Assembly: GCA_905221375.1 (NCBI GenBank)
Contig: CAJNCY010000001.1
Location: 1-64,000, forward strand
Direction of reading: 5' to 3'
DNA from: a bacterium
Lineage (GTDB): Bacteria > Bacillota > Bacilli > Lactobacillales > Streptococcaceae
DNA length: 64,000 nt
Below, one piece after another: positions 1 through 7,719 of the stretch (the first letter of the stretch is position 1; each line of letters opens with the position of its first letter). The notes under the pieces were generated by a model. It searched no databases and had not been told where the DNA came from. It was given only the letters and a program-made list of their open reading frames with translations. The translations under genes were made by a program, and so were the position numbers.

Positions 1-359
1 ATCAAAAAACATTCAATTTATTAGAAACATATATAAATAAAACAAGAAATGAATCAAATGATTTCTTGTTTCCAGGGCAACATTCTCTTAAACCATTGTC
101 AGAGCAAAGTGTACGTTTAATTTTAAAGAAAATCGTTGAACAAAATAGCTTATCTAAAACTATTACACCACATATGTTTAGACATAGCTTTGCAACAATG
201 CTTCTAGATAATGATGTAGATATTCGATATATTCAACAAATTCTTGGACACAGTTCTATATCAGTCACACAAATCTATACTCACGTATCTCATTCAAAAC
301 AAAAAGAAATACTTAGTTCTTTTAATCCTATATCAGTGATTCATTCTGAAATCGAGTAA
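1..359 (+). CDS. Tyrosine recombinase/integrase, C-terminal part (5' end outside window)
   Basis: The reading frame is open from the window edge (codons from base 3), so the TTG at 66 is not a true start. The visible part is the catalytic end of a phage-integrase/XerD-type recombinase. Motifs in order: HMFRHSF (the HxxR pair), LGHSS (second His) and TQIYTH, whose Tyr would be the nucleophile that attacks DNA. A short tail ends at 359, so the C-terminus looks complete. Whether the protein is intact cannot be judged. It adjoins IS and repeat DNA, so it probably belongs to an accessory island to the left. Confidence 0.85.
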   Translation, partial: QKTFNLLETYINKTRNESNDFLFPGQHSLKPLSEQSVRLILKKIVEQNSLSKTITPHMFRHSFATMLLDNDVDIRYIQQILGHSSISVTQIYTHVSHSKQKEILSSFNPISVIHSEIE

Positions 360-566
360 GAGACATTTCTGAAGGTTACAATTTACTTCATCTTAAATTA
401 ATGTTTGTAGTTAGACTTTAGTTAATAGATTTTATACGCAACAAAAGTAAAAAGCATACAAAACTCCACTTTGAATCAGTATTTATACTATATTCCGTAT
501 TAAGAACTCTATAATTGTTTTTCTAAAATACATCTTTCAAATATCCTTAAATATAATAAAAAGAGA

Positions 567-688
567 TGGGCAAAATTTCAATTCCTGAAGAAAATGGAGT
601 AAATCTTCCCACAATAAAAGGCATAGTATCAAGTTATTTTCAACATCTGATACTATGCCTTTTTCTTATTTTTAAGACTCTTTGCCTA
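567..688 (+). repeat. RUP-like ~120-bp repeat, copy 1
   Basis: This stretch closely matches 4869-4987. Both begin TGGGCAAAAT, continue with CAATTCCTGAAG, and end in a degenerate inverted copy of the start (TTTGCCT here, TTCGCCCA in copy 2). Inside is a perfect hairpin with arms GCATAGTATCA and TGATACTATGC, flanked by A and T runs, so it could also terminate transcription in either direction. Size, short terminal inverted repeats and the GGCTGGGCAAAA-like end resemble the pneumococcal RUP repeat, thought to be mobilised by IS630-type transposase. The family name is from memory. Confidence 0.55.
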
Positions 689-819
689 TCATTTCACTTA
701 CTAGTAAGGTTCACAATAAGTTTAATCTTTGTCAGCAGATTGTTAGTAAAAGAGAATAACCCTGCTAAATTTCTGATCTACTTTATTCTATATTATTCAC
801 TGACTAAAAAAGAAAACCT

Positions 820-830
820 ACCTTCTCAGT
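820..830. repeat. IS target-site duplication, left copy
   Basis: ACCTTCTCAGT, identical to 2341-2351. Removing one copy plus the IS restores a hairpin terminator (arms 811-821 and 2350-2360). Confidence 0.9.
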
Positions 831-2340
831 CAATGTCATTAAGTTAGTGATCTAACTCTTTAAATAGGAGATAGGATTGAGATCATCAAAGTGATTCTCT
901 ATCGTATCTTCTATTTTTTTGCATGACAAATAAAGGTTTTTTCACCCTATTTTTTGAGATTTATGTTACTCTATAGATGAAATCAACTACCGATTGGGCT
1001 TTTATCTTTCTTGGATATTTTCGATTCGGTCGAATAATAGATAACTGTTTCTTGAGGTAGTTTTTCAACTGGAGAGAAGAAAGGGAACAGTTAAAAAACA
1101 AACAGCAGGCATAAGCCGCATCTGAGAAACACACTTTATATCTTTGTTTTTTACGACTACTGTCGATGGCAACTTGCGAGATTACCCAACGACAAAAGTT
1201 AAAATTTGTAAAGCGAGCAAAGATTTCTTGGAGAATCCCTTCCTTCTTTTTGGCATGAAAATTGACCAAGCCAACACTGTATTTCAGGTCACGAAAACTA
1301 GTCTCTATGCCCCATCTGCTGGCGTAGAGATTTTTTAATTCTTGGACTGAATAGTCTGTATTTGTCACTAAAGTTTCGTATTTTCCTTCTTCCACTTCTA
1401 AACGCACCATACGAAAAGGAAGCTCATAGAGTACTACAGGATCCTGTTTTTGACTTGTTTCTGGAAGAAAATCAAAAGTAGAATTGTGTGGAATAAAATG
1501 ATAGTCATTAGGAAAATCACGATAAAGTTTTTTGAGCTGATTGGTTTGCTTTCGTGATAATGTTAGAGAAAATGTTTGATCAAAACACTCCGTATTTGGC
1601 AAGTTGAAGGAGGAACGCATGGATTGTTTTCCATCTCGAATGCGGATGATATAAAGCCATCCTTTTTCTTGAAAATGAGCCATAAGATTGTAACTTTTAT
1701 AGCCTCTATCCATGATAACAAGAGCTTTATCGAAAGGGAGAAGACTCCATCATCTGAATCAGAGCTAAGCGCTCATGTTGCGTATGTTTGTCTTGAATAG
1801 AAACATCTCGATACACTCCAGTCGTCAAGTCGTATAGGGCATTTATGTGCATGAGATTATAGGATTTAACATCCGTTTGGGTTTGGATAGAGGTTTCTGT
1901 ATCCATGGGATTTCGAGGAATACAGATATCACTCCCATCTGCAGCGAATATTGGAAAATCAGTATTAAGTGGAATAGGTGCTGTAAATTCTTTAAATAGG
2001 GCATAGAACGCTTCAGGTTTTATCTGATAGCGTCTTTGAACAAAGGCTGAATTTGAAACTGTCAATTTGGCAACTAGTAATTCTTTTGACAAGGATTTTC
2101 CTCCCATTCCCAGAATGGTACGAATCATAGTTTCTAGTGATAAACTTCTTTTACGAGTAAAGGCCTGTTCATCTTGTTTGACGAACTCAACTTTTTGACC
2201 AATGATACTCTGAATACTATTATTCAAGTGGGCTTTTATTTGTTTTATCATGGGAAATCCCTCCTTAACTATAAGTTTATCACATAAAAAAGAAACCCAA
2301 ATACAGAATTGTATTTGAATTTCTTAACTTAATGACATTG
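831..2340 (-). mobile_element. IS4-family insertion sequence, 1510 bp, inserted in a terminator
   Basis: The ends are 16-bp perfect inverted repeats: CAATGTCATTAAGTTA at 831-846 and its complement at 2325-2340. They are flanked by an 11-bp direct repeat, ACCTTCTCAGT, at 820-830 and 2341-2351. An 11-bp target duplication fits the IS4 family, and so does the transposase. The transposase frame is broken (see 961-2251), so this copy is probably immobile unless it is frameshifted or helped in trans. The clean target duplication points to a fairly recent insertion. Confidence 0.9.
961..2251 (-). pseudogene. IS4-family DDE transposase, split by a +1 frameshift
   Basis: Two frames encode one transposase. 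The N-terminal 174 residues (2251-1727) follow a good AAGGAGGG site and carry the first catalytic Asp in AADGSD. The C-terminal part (through 961) carries MDRGY with the second Asp and YASRWGIETSFRDLK, an exact Y-(2)-R-(3)-E-(6)-K IS4 signature holding the catalytic Glu. The frames join near 1728-1731, where TTT-C-GAT has one base too many. Skipping it gives SPFDKALVIMDRGY, a normal-looking junction. IS4 transposases are usually a single frame, so decay is the likelier reading. A +1 slip at TTTC before rare CGA and TAA is also possible. Confidence 0.85.
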
Positions 2341-2351
2341 ACCTTCTCAGT
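2341..2351. repeat. IS target-site duplication, right copy
   Basis: ACCTTCTCAGT, identical to 820-830. It lies about 20 bp beyond the stop codon of the choline-binding protein gene. Confidence 0.9.
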
Positions 2352-2371
2352 AGATTTTCTCTGTTTAAAAT

Positions 2372-3292
2372 TTATTTCCAAGCGCCACTGCTATCTACAT
2401 AATAGCCATCTGGTGTGCGTGTATTGCGAAGCATATTACCAGATGATGCGAGATAGTGCCACTTACCATTATCTTTGACCCAACCGGTAGACATTGCACC
2501 TGATGAACGAAGGTAGTACCAACTGTTACCAACATAAGCCCAACCTGTCTTCATATCACCATTTTGAGCATCTAGATAATACCAAGTTGAACCATCTTGA
2601 TACCAACCAATTGCCATTGCACCTGATGAACGGAGGTAGTACCACTTATTGCCAATTTGCTTCCAACCAGTTTGCATGATACCAGTTTCTGAATCTAGAT
2701 AGTACCAAGCTGAACCATCATTTATCCAACCTACACGTCTTTCACCACCAAGATTCTTATTCCCAGAATTTCCTGTTTTTGCTAGGTAATACCAGTTAGA
2801 TTGATCATAAAGCCAACCTGTCTTTAAATAATGATCTTGATCAAAGTAGTAGTATGCTAATTTAAGAACTTCGGGACCTTCCCAGCCTTCACCATGTTTT
2901 TTCCCAACGGTTAAGGAATATTTTAGCTCTAATTCTTGCCAACCAACAAACTCTTGTAGCACTCCATTTTCGTCAAAGTAGTACCATTCTGGCATTGGGG
3001 AACCTTCTAATCTGATACCATTAGGGTAAGGACCAATTGTATATCCTTTAACTGGCATTGGAATGTACTGCCAACCAACAACCATTTCGCCATTATAATC
3101 AAAATAATAGGTCTTCCCATCAATCACTCGCCAGTCCGTTTCTTTGAGGTCCCCCTTTTTGTAATAGGTTCTACCGTTTTCTTGGACAAACTGCCATCCT
3201 TCAGAATCATCTGCAAATACTACATTTGTAGCTAGCAGACCAAAGAAAAATGTTGTTAGTCCAACTTGCATCATTTTTTTCAAAATTTTCAT
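2372..3292 (-). CDS. CbpF/CbpC/CbpJ-type choline-binding surface protein
   Basis: A 306-residue secreted protein. Residues 1-27 are a signal peptide (Lys-rich start, hydrophobic core, cleavage likely after VVFA). The rest is a chain of about ten choline-binding repeats of the GW-x-WYYL type, canonical at the C-terminus (TGWKQIGNKWYYL and relatives) and degenerate in the N-terminal half. This is the layout of pneumococcal CbpF, and the first ~60 residues closely match CbpF as I recall it. The family attaches to phosphocholine on teichoic acids; CbpF has been reported to inhibit the LytC lysozyme. It has a GGAG site and lies 17 bp after the protease gene, so it is probably co-transcribed with it. 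Which Cbp it is orthologous to is uncertain. Confidence 0.88.
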   Translation of the reverse strand: MKILKKMMQVGLTTFFFGLLATNVVFADDSEGWQFVQENGRTYYKKGDLKETDWRVIDGKTYYFDYNGEMVVGWQYIPMPVKGYTIGPYPNGIRLEGSPMPEWYYFDENGVLQEFVGWQELELKYSLTVGKKHGEGWEGPEVLKLAYYYFDQDHYLKTGWLYDQSNWYYLAKTGNSGNKNLGGERRVGWINDGSAWYYLDSETGIMQTGWKQIGNKWYYLRSSGAMAIGWYQDGSTWYYLDAQNGDMKTGWAYVGNSWYYLRSSGAMSTGWVKDNGKWHYLASSGNMLRNTRTPDGYYVDSSGAWK

Positions 3293-3309
3293 CTATATAC
3301 TCTCCAATA

Positions 3310-4582
3310 TTAAATCCACTCACCAGATGAGGCGAAATTATAAACTTTACCATCGATAGTTTGGCTACCTGTAACCATTGCTCCAGAGGAATTGAGATAA
3401 TACCAATTTCCTCCCACTTTTATCCAACCGGTTTTCATGTCTCCATTTTTATTATCTAAGTAATACCATCTGCCTCGTACATATTTCCAACCTGTTGCCA
3501 TTGAACCAGAGGATTCAAGGTAATACCATTTTTCGTTTACTTTTTGCCAATCTGTAAGCATTTTACCTGAAACATCTAGATAATACCAAGTGTCATTTAT
3601 CTTTTGCCAACCTGTTTGTTTCGTATTGTTCTTATAATAGTACCAAGTACCACCAATCAATTTCCAACCATCAATAGAATGCCCTCGAATAACAGAGTAG
3701 ATGAAAGATAGAGCCTTCTCATTTAACTTGACAGCATAATTCATTTGTTCTGCCTCACTCCCATTGGTATGAACTCCGACAACCCTATTGGTAGAATCAT
3801 ATACTGCTGAACCGCTTGCACCACGCAAAGTATCTACTTGATAGAATAAAAAATCATTTGTATCTTGAAGTATCGTTTTTGTATCAGTATACATCTGCTT
3901 AATATCCTTATTAACAGCAGAATATCCCGTAACTGTTACATCTAGATTTTTAGTATTTTCTAAATTATTTGGAAGTCCTAACGTCCCCAATTGAGCACCA
4001 ATCGGTTCTTCCAAAATTAAAACTGCTAAGTCATAGGTAGTAAGCTCATTTGGAGCAGTATTTCGAAATTCTTTTAAATAACGAACTTCTTTGACTTTTA
4101 TTTCACCAAATGGATTACTATCTGGAGTAGCCGCAGGCATAATCTCTACTTCAGTCGCTTCTGTTTTGGATTCACGGTCATAAACGACATGAGCTGCTGT
4201 AATCAAAACATTGTCTTTGATAAAGGAAGCACTTCCTCTACCTGTACCTATTTCTACTGAATCGGCATTTTTAAATTTGAATGTTGCTTTTACATAAGCT
4301 GATGTAGAATAAGGATATTGTAAAGTATTTTTTACCTTAACTAAATCATTTTTACCAATAATGACTTCTGACTGATTTGTATAATATTGACCATAAGTCG
4401 GTGAAACATTGGGAAGTGAAAAATTATTATTTCCTGGACTCTCTTGTAATGTTTCACTTACCTCATATTCTACACCTGTACTAGAAATAACAGTCAAAGC
4501 AGATACTGTCGACAACTGGCTAGCCAATAAAGTACTCGCAATAATTGAAATACCCAATTTTTTATAAAAAAATTTTCTTCAT
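3310..4582 (-). pseudogene. Choline-binding trypsin-like serine protease, frameshifted in the signal peptide (possibly phase-variable)
   Basis: The real start is ATG at 4582, 6 nt after AGGAGGGG. From there the frame reads MKKIFL and stops at 4562-4564, because the T-run (7 T on the coding strand, 4566-4572) is one base out. With 6 T the frame reads MKKIFYKKLGISIIASTLLA, a textbook signal peptide, and continues to 3310 as a protein of about 423 residues. The mature part has a chymotrypsin/V8-like protease with His in TAAHVV, Asp in TTYDLAV and Ser in RGASGSA, then about six choline-binding repeats (WYYL/WYYY). An internal TTG at 4557 would drop the basic n-region and has no ribosome site. It may be OFF by slipped-strand variation, a true pseudogene, or a read error. 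Confidence 0.85.
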
Positions 4583-4602
4583 TATTTTCCCCTCCTAATG
4601 TG

Positions 4603-4631
4603 ATTATAGCATACTATTTTATACTTTTCAA
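4603..4631 (-). promoter_or_regulatory. Promoter of the choline-binding operon
   Basis: On the minus strand, TTGAAA (4626-4631), a 17-bp spacer and TATAAT (4603-4608). The start site would fall a few bases before the AGGAGGGG site of the protease gene, giving a very short leader. Confidence 0.75.
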
Positions 4632-5039
4632 TAATAATTGAGAAAATTAAGAAAATTTAGCATCTTCTCACTAATCTTGTATACTATTGTATCTGTCAGG
4701 AAAATACACTTCAAACTTCTCCAATATATATAAAATAGACCATTCCAGAATCTACTTTAATCTATATTAATTTTGATCACAATTTTTCTTCTTATTTCGT
4801 CTTAAAGCAGTCATATTTTGTCAGTCTTCTTTTTCTGATTTATTGAAATCGATTAGAACTTTTGAGGCTGGGCAAAATCTCAATTCCTGAAGAAAATGGA
4901 GTAAATCTTCCTACAAGAAAACGCATAATTTCAAGTTTTTCGACACCTGATACTATGCGTTTTTTGGTTCTAAAAAATGTTCGCCCACCTTGAACAACTA
5001 ACAAAATTTATAAGTAGACTATATTTTAAAATTTGTGTT
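4632..5039. other. Intergenic region between pezT and the choline-binding operon
   Basis: AT-rich. It contains the second RUP-like repeat (4869-4987) and no supported gene. The repeat hairpin may end pezAT transcription. Confidence 0.55.
4869..4987 (+). repeat. RUP-like ~120-bp repeat, copy 2
   Basis: Same unit and orientation as 567-688, with ends TGGGCAAA and TTCGCCCA in inverted relation. The internal hairpin here (CGCATAATTTCA against TGATACTATGCG) has two mismatches, so the copies have diverged. With copy 1 it brackets the IS and both choline-binding genes as a direct repeat. Confidence 0.55.
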
Positions 5040-5810
5040 CTAACAACCATTTCGATTAGTTAAATCTTTCAACCTTTCTTCTCCAGATTTAAGCATCTCT
5101 TTCTCCACTTGATTCCATTCTCCAAATAGTAAATCATGAAGAACAGTTGCTGCTGAAGTTGTATTTTCTTTTGATTCATATACACAACTTCTATCTCGCT
5201 GGTAAATTTGAATTCTTTCAAAGATAGCTAGTTCTTCCAATTTTCGTGTGTTATCAACTAGATGATTAACAATGAAATCATGATGTTCTTTTGGAGTTGC
5301 GCGTGCTTGATTTGGATTGATAGCGTATAGTTCTTCGTATCGGATAAGGGTGCTCAGATAGGACAGCTTAGGCTTTGTCGCAATTAAGTCTAATTGTACT
5401 TCATATCCCTTATTTTTCAATAGTTGTGCTGTTTTCTTTGGAACATCAATAGTACGTAAAGTTCCCTCAATCAAAAGATTGTATCCCAAATGACTCAATT
5501 CTCTTACTAAAGACTCCACCATTTTTCCCGCAAAATCCTTGGTGTATTCAACACTATCTTTGCCATATTCTTTCTGCAGTTCTAAATAGTGTGGATGCTG
5601 AGAACGAAAACTATCGCCATCTATGATAACAATATTTCCTTGAAATTCTTTCTGTTTAATACGATGAATTGTAGTCTTGCCAGCACCACTTTGCCCTCCA
5701 AGCAAAATCGCTATAGGTTGCTTACTGAACTTTTTTCCTCTTGTCAGAGAACGAAGATTCCGTGCCAAAGCATGTTTGAATTCACTATCGGTATAATCTT
5801 GGATTTCCAT
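5040..5810 (-). CDS. pezT: PezT, zeta-family toxin kinase
   Basis: 256 residues. Zeta toxins phosphorylate UDP-N-acetylglucosamine and so block peptidoglycan synthesis. Walker A is GGQSGAGKTT at about residues 38-47, followed by IIDGDSFR (the Asp expected to act on the substrate) and LLIEGTLR. The length matches pneumococcal PezT (about 253). Its ATG overlaps the pezA stop by one base, so the pair is translationally coupled. The catalytic motifs look intact, so the toxin should be active and held in check by PezA. Codon usage is AT-rich, and the neighbouring IS and repeats suggest horizontal acquisition; the locus sits directly downstream of rplL. Confidence 0.93.
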   Translation of the reverse strand: MEIQDYTDSEFKHALARNLRSLTRGKKFSKQPIAILLGGQSGAGKTTIHRIKQKEFQGNIVIIDGDSFRSQHPHYLELQKEYGKDSVEYTKDFAGKMVESLVRELSHLGYNLLIEGTLRTIDVPKKTAQLLKNKGYEVQLDLIATKPKLSYLSTLIRYEELYAINPNQARATPKEHHDFIVNHLVDNTRKLEELAIFERIQIYQRDRSCVYESKENTTSAATVLHDLLFGEWNQVEKEMLKSGEERLKDLTNRNGC

Positions 5811-6286
5811 TAGGCTACCATCCGTTTTTCAGATATCTCTAACATACGTTCAATTCCATCCAAATAACCGATATATCTCTCTATTTCATCAAAAGTTTCT
5901 ACTAAATAGATATTCGTATGAATCAAGTCAGATAGATCATCACTCATTAAAATCCAAGGATTAGATTCATCATCAACGCTAATTCGCTGACTATCTTGAT
6001 AACGATAGAGTCGAGATAATAGATTAGCACCTCTTTCTTTCACAATTTCAATTTTTAAAGTCAATTCATAATCTTCAACAGGATTGAGCATTTTATCTTC
6101 TCCTACAATATCGACATAAGATACATTAAACTTCTGGCAGATGATATCTATTAGTTCCGTAGAGACTGAACTAGTGCCATTTTCATAACGACTCAAACTA
6201 TTTCGAGAAATTCCTATAATTCGGGCAAATTCAGGTTGTGTTAAGTCATGTGTTTTACGTAAGGATTTTATGTTTTTTCCAATCAT
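5810..6286 (-). CDS. pezA: PezA, HTH antitoxin and autorepressor
   Basis: 158 residues. The N-terminal ~65 residues form an XRE-type helix-turn-helix (LTQPEFARIIGISRNSLSRYE) that should bind the operon promoter. The C-terminal ~90 residues are helical and acidic, as in PezA, where they wrap PezT and block its nucleotide site. Both length and HTH fusion match pneumococcal PezA rather than the short epsilon antitoxin of the plasmid epsilon/zeta systems. It ends in KRMVA and overlaps pezT by one base. Start: ATG at 6286 after AAAGGAG. Confidence 0.93.
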   Translation of the reverse strand: MIGKNIKSLRKTHDLTQPEFARIIGISRNSLSRYENGTSSVSTELIDIICQKFNVSYVDIVGEDKMLNPVEDYELTLKIEIVKERGANLLSRLYRYQDSQRISVDDESNPWILMSDDLSDLIHTNIYLVETFDEIERYIGYLDGIERMLEISEKRMVA

Positions 6287-6313
6287 GGGAAACTCCTTTC
6301 ATTTGATAACACA

Positions 6314-6319
6314 ATTATA
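6314..6319 (-). promoter_or_regulatory. pezAT promoter -10 with likely operator half-sites
   Basis: Minus strand TGTTATAAT is an extended -10; no good -35 is visible. GTTAT occurs twice, 11 bp apart (over the -10 and just after it), a possible PezA contact pattern. A hairpin, GCACCATTTTTGGTGC, lies upstream at about 6340-6355. Confidence 0.55.
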
Positions 6320-6398
6320 ACATTTAGAAAAAAGAAATGCACCATTTTTGGTGCGTTTTTAACAAGAGCTACACAAATTTCTAACAAAGAGCAATATA

Positions 6399-6430
6399 AA
6401 AACCCCACCAAGATAATTCCTAGTGGGGTT
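6399..6430 (-). terminator. rplJL operon terminator
   Basis: Minus strand AACCCCAC...GTGGGGTT hairpin followed by TTTTATATT. It lies about 100 bp after the rplL stop. Confidence 0.8.
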
Positions 6431-6527
6431 TCGGTGGGGAACACAATTATTCTCCCAATTATTATCGCCTTTATATTGTCTTAAACCTCATTAAACAAGG
6501 GTTCCGCAATATAATTGCGGTACTCTA

Positions 6528-6896
6528 TTATTTAAGAGTAACTGAAGCTCCAGCTTCTTCCAATTTAGCTTTGATTTCTTCAGCTTCTGCAGTTGCAACG
6601 CCTTCTTTAACAAGTGCTGGTGCACCGTCAACAAGTTCTTTAGCTTCTTTAAGACCAAGACCTGTGATTTCACGTACAACTTTGATAACGCCAACTTTTT
6701 TGTCACCTGCAGATGTCAATTCAACGTCGAATGAATCTTTAGCAGCACCAGCGTCAGCAGCACCAGCTGCAGCAACAGCTACAGGAGCAGCTGCAGTTAC
6801 ACCAAATTCTTCTTCGATAGCTTTTACAAGGTCGTTCAATTCAAGGATTGAAGCTTCTTTAATTTCAGCAATAATGTTTTCAATGTTCAATGCCAT
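6528..6896 (-). CDS. rplL: Ribosomal protein L7/L12
   Basis: 122 residues. Forms the ribosomal stalk with L10 and recruits translation GTPases. It has the N-terminal dimerisation segment ([19 protein letters not shown]), an Ala/Gly-rich hinge ([17 protein letters not shown]) and the globular C-domain ([24 protein letters not shown]). The start is the ATG at 6896 after GGAGGAAATAACA; the frame stays open a few codons upstream without another ribosome site. It is co-transcribed with rplJ, 72 bp upstream. Confidence 0.97.
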   Translation of the reverse strand: MALNIENIIAEIKEASILELNDLVKAIEEEFGVTAAAPVAVAAAGAADAGAAKDSFDVELTSAGDKKVGVIKVVREITGLGLKEAKELVDGAPALVKEGVATAEAEEIKAKLEEAGASVTLK

Positions 6897-6968
6897 TGTT
6901 ATTTCCTCCAAATATGTTTTAAATTTATAATATATTTTCGTAGCTAGGCTACGCTGCGTAGCTTAAGA

Positions 6969-7469
6969 TTAAGCTGCGTCTTCTTTGTTGTCTGCAACCG
7001 CTTTGACTGCAAGAGCAACGTTGCGCACTGGCGCTTGAAGTACAGAAAGGAGCATAGAAAGAAGTCCTTCGCGGTTTGGAAGAGTTGCAAGAGCAAGAAT
7101 CTCTTCTTTAGATGCGACAGCGCCTTCGATTGCACCACCTTTGATTTCAAGTGCTTCAGCGTTTTTAGAAAAGTCGTTCAAGATTTTCGCTGGTGCGATA
7201 ACATCTTCGTTAGAAAATGCTACTGCAGATGGTCCAACAAATACAGATGCAAGATCTTCAAGACCAGCTTTTTCAGCTGCACGACGCAAGATTGAGTTTT
7301 TAATCACTTTATACTCAACTTCGCTTCCACGAAGCTCACGACGAAGAACTGTATCTTGCTCAACTGTCAAACCACGAGCGTCTACAACGACGATAGATGC
7401 AGCAGCTTTCATTTTTTCAGCTACTACGTCAACTAGTTCCGCTTTTTTAGCAATAATTGCTTCACTCAT
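6969..7469 (-). CDS. rplJ: Ribosomal protein L10
   Basis: 166 residues, the normal size. L10 anchors L7/L12 dimers to 23S rRNA. The N-domain opens [20 protein letters not shown] and includes [12 protein letters not shown]; the C-terminal helix that binds L12 is [17 protein letters not shown]. The ATG at 7469 follows GGAGGTGAACACACTA. A longer open frame to 7532 lies inside the leader RNA and is not coding. L10-L12 normally represses its own mRNA through this leader. Confidence 0.97.
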   Translation of the reverse strand: MSEAIIAKKAELVDVVAEKMKAAASIVVVDARGLTVEQDTVLRRELRGSEVEYKVIKNSILRRAAEKAGLEDLASVFVGPSAVAFSNEDVIAPAKILNDFSKNAEALEIKGGAIEGAVASKEEILALATLPNREGLLSMLLSVLQAPVRNVALAVKAVADNKEDAA

Positions 7470-7474
7470 TAGTG

Positions 7475-7640
7475 TGTTCACCTCCGTTATTATTTTGCTT
7501 GGGGAATTTTTCCAAAAGAAAAACGCGCCCAAACCTAGACACGAAAGTACAATACGCTTCTTTTTACATGATACGTTTTGTCCTCGGTAGGATATTTATG
7601 AGTCGAGCTCCCCTACTGTCTTAGGCAGTTTTTTCAAACC
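7475..7640 (-). promoter_or_regulatory. L10 leader (ribosomal protein autoregulation)
   Basis: A structured ~165-nt 5' UTR of rplJ. It shows the elements expected of the Firmicute L10 leader, including GGTTTGGGCGCG and paired segments around CCTACCGAGGA. The L10(L12)n complex binds such leaders to control readthrough. Called by position and recalled motif, without a covariance search. Confidence 0.7.
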
Positions 7641-7647
7641 GTATATA

Positions 7648-7676
7648 AGTATAGCATAGTCAAAAAAAGAATGCAA
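7648..7676 (-). promoter_or_regulatory. rplJL promoter
   Basis: Minus strand TTGCAT (7671-7676), 17-bp spacer, TATACT (7648-7653). Transcription would start just before the L10 leader. Confidence 0.75.
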
Positions 7677-7719
7677 GATTTTTGCAAACTTTTTTTAAAA
7701 TTTTTTCGTGATTTTTCTT

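Larger units (their letters stand above)
360..830. other. AT-rich intergenic stretch with one RUP-like repeat
   Basis: Between the integrase stop and the IS4 element I see no supported gene. The stretch holds the RUP-like repeat at 567-688. A short open frame at 566-847 starts inside that repeat and ends inside the IS, so it is rejected. Confidence 0.6.
811..2360 (-). terminator. Choline-binding operon terminator, split by the IS
   Basis: The left arm AGAAAACCTAC (811-821) and right arm GTAGATTTTCT (2350-2360) would pair around CTTCTCA, with a T-run after the left arm on the minus strand. That forms an intrinsic terminator just after the gene at 2372. The IS sits in the loop side of this hairpin, so neither flank keeps both arms. 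Confidence 0.65.

Noticed and set aside
566..847. 93-codon open frame starting MGKISIPEENGV
   Set aside because: It begins inside the RUP-like repeat and ends inside the IS terminal repeat, has no ribosome site, and the same start text recurs at 4868 in a non-coding setting.
1144..1338. Plus-strand open frame within the IS
   Set aside because: Shadow of the transposase, which carries clear catalytic motifs on the other strand.
2494..2679. Plus-strand open frame opposite the choline-binding repeats
   Set aside because: Arises from the repeat codons of the CbpF-like gene read backwards; no ribosome site.
6571..6930. Long plus-strand frame opposite rplL
   Set aside because: High-Ala rplL codons give an open complementary frame; the ribosomal protein is unambiguous.
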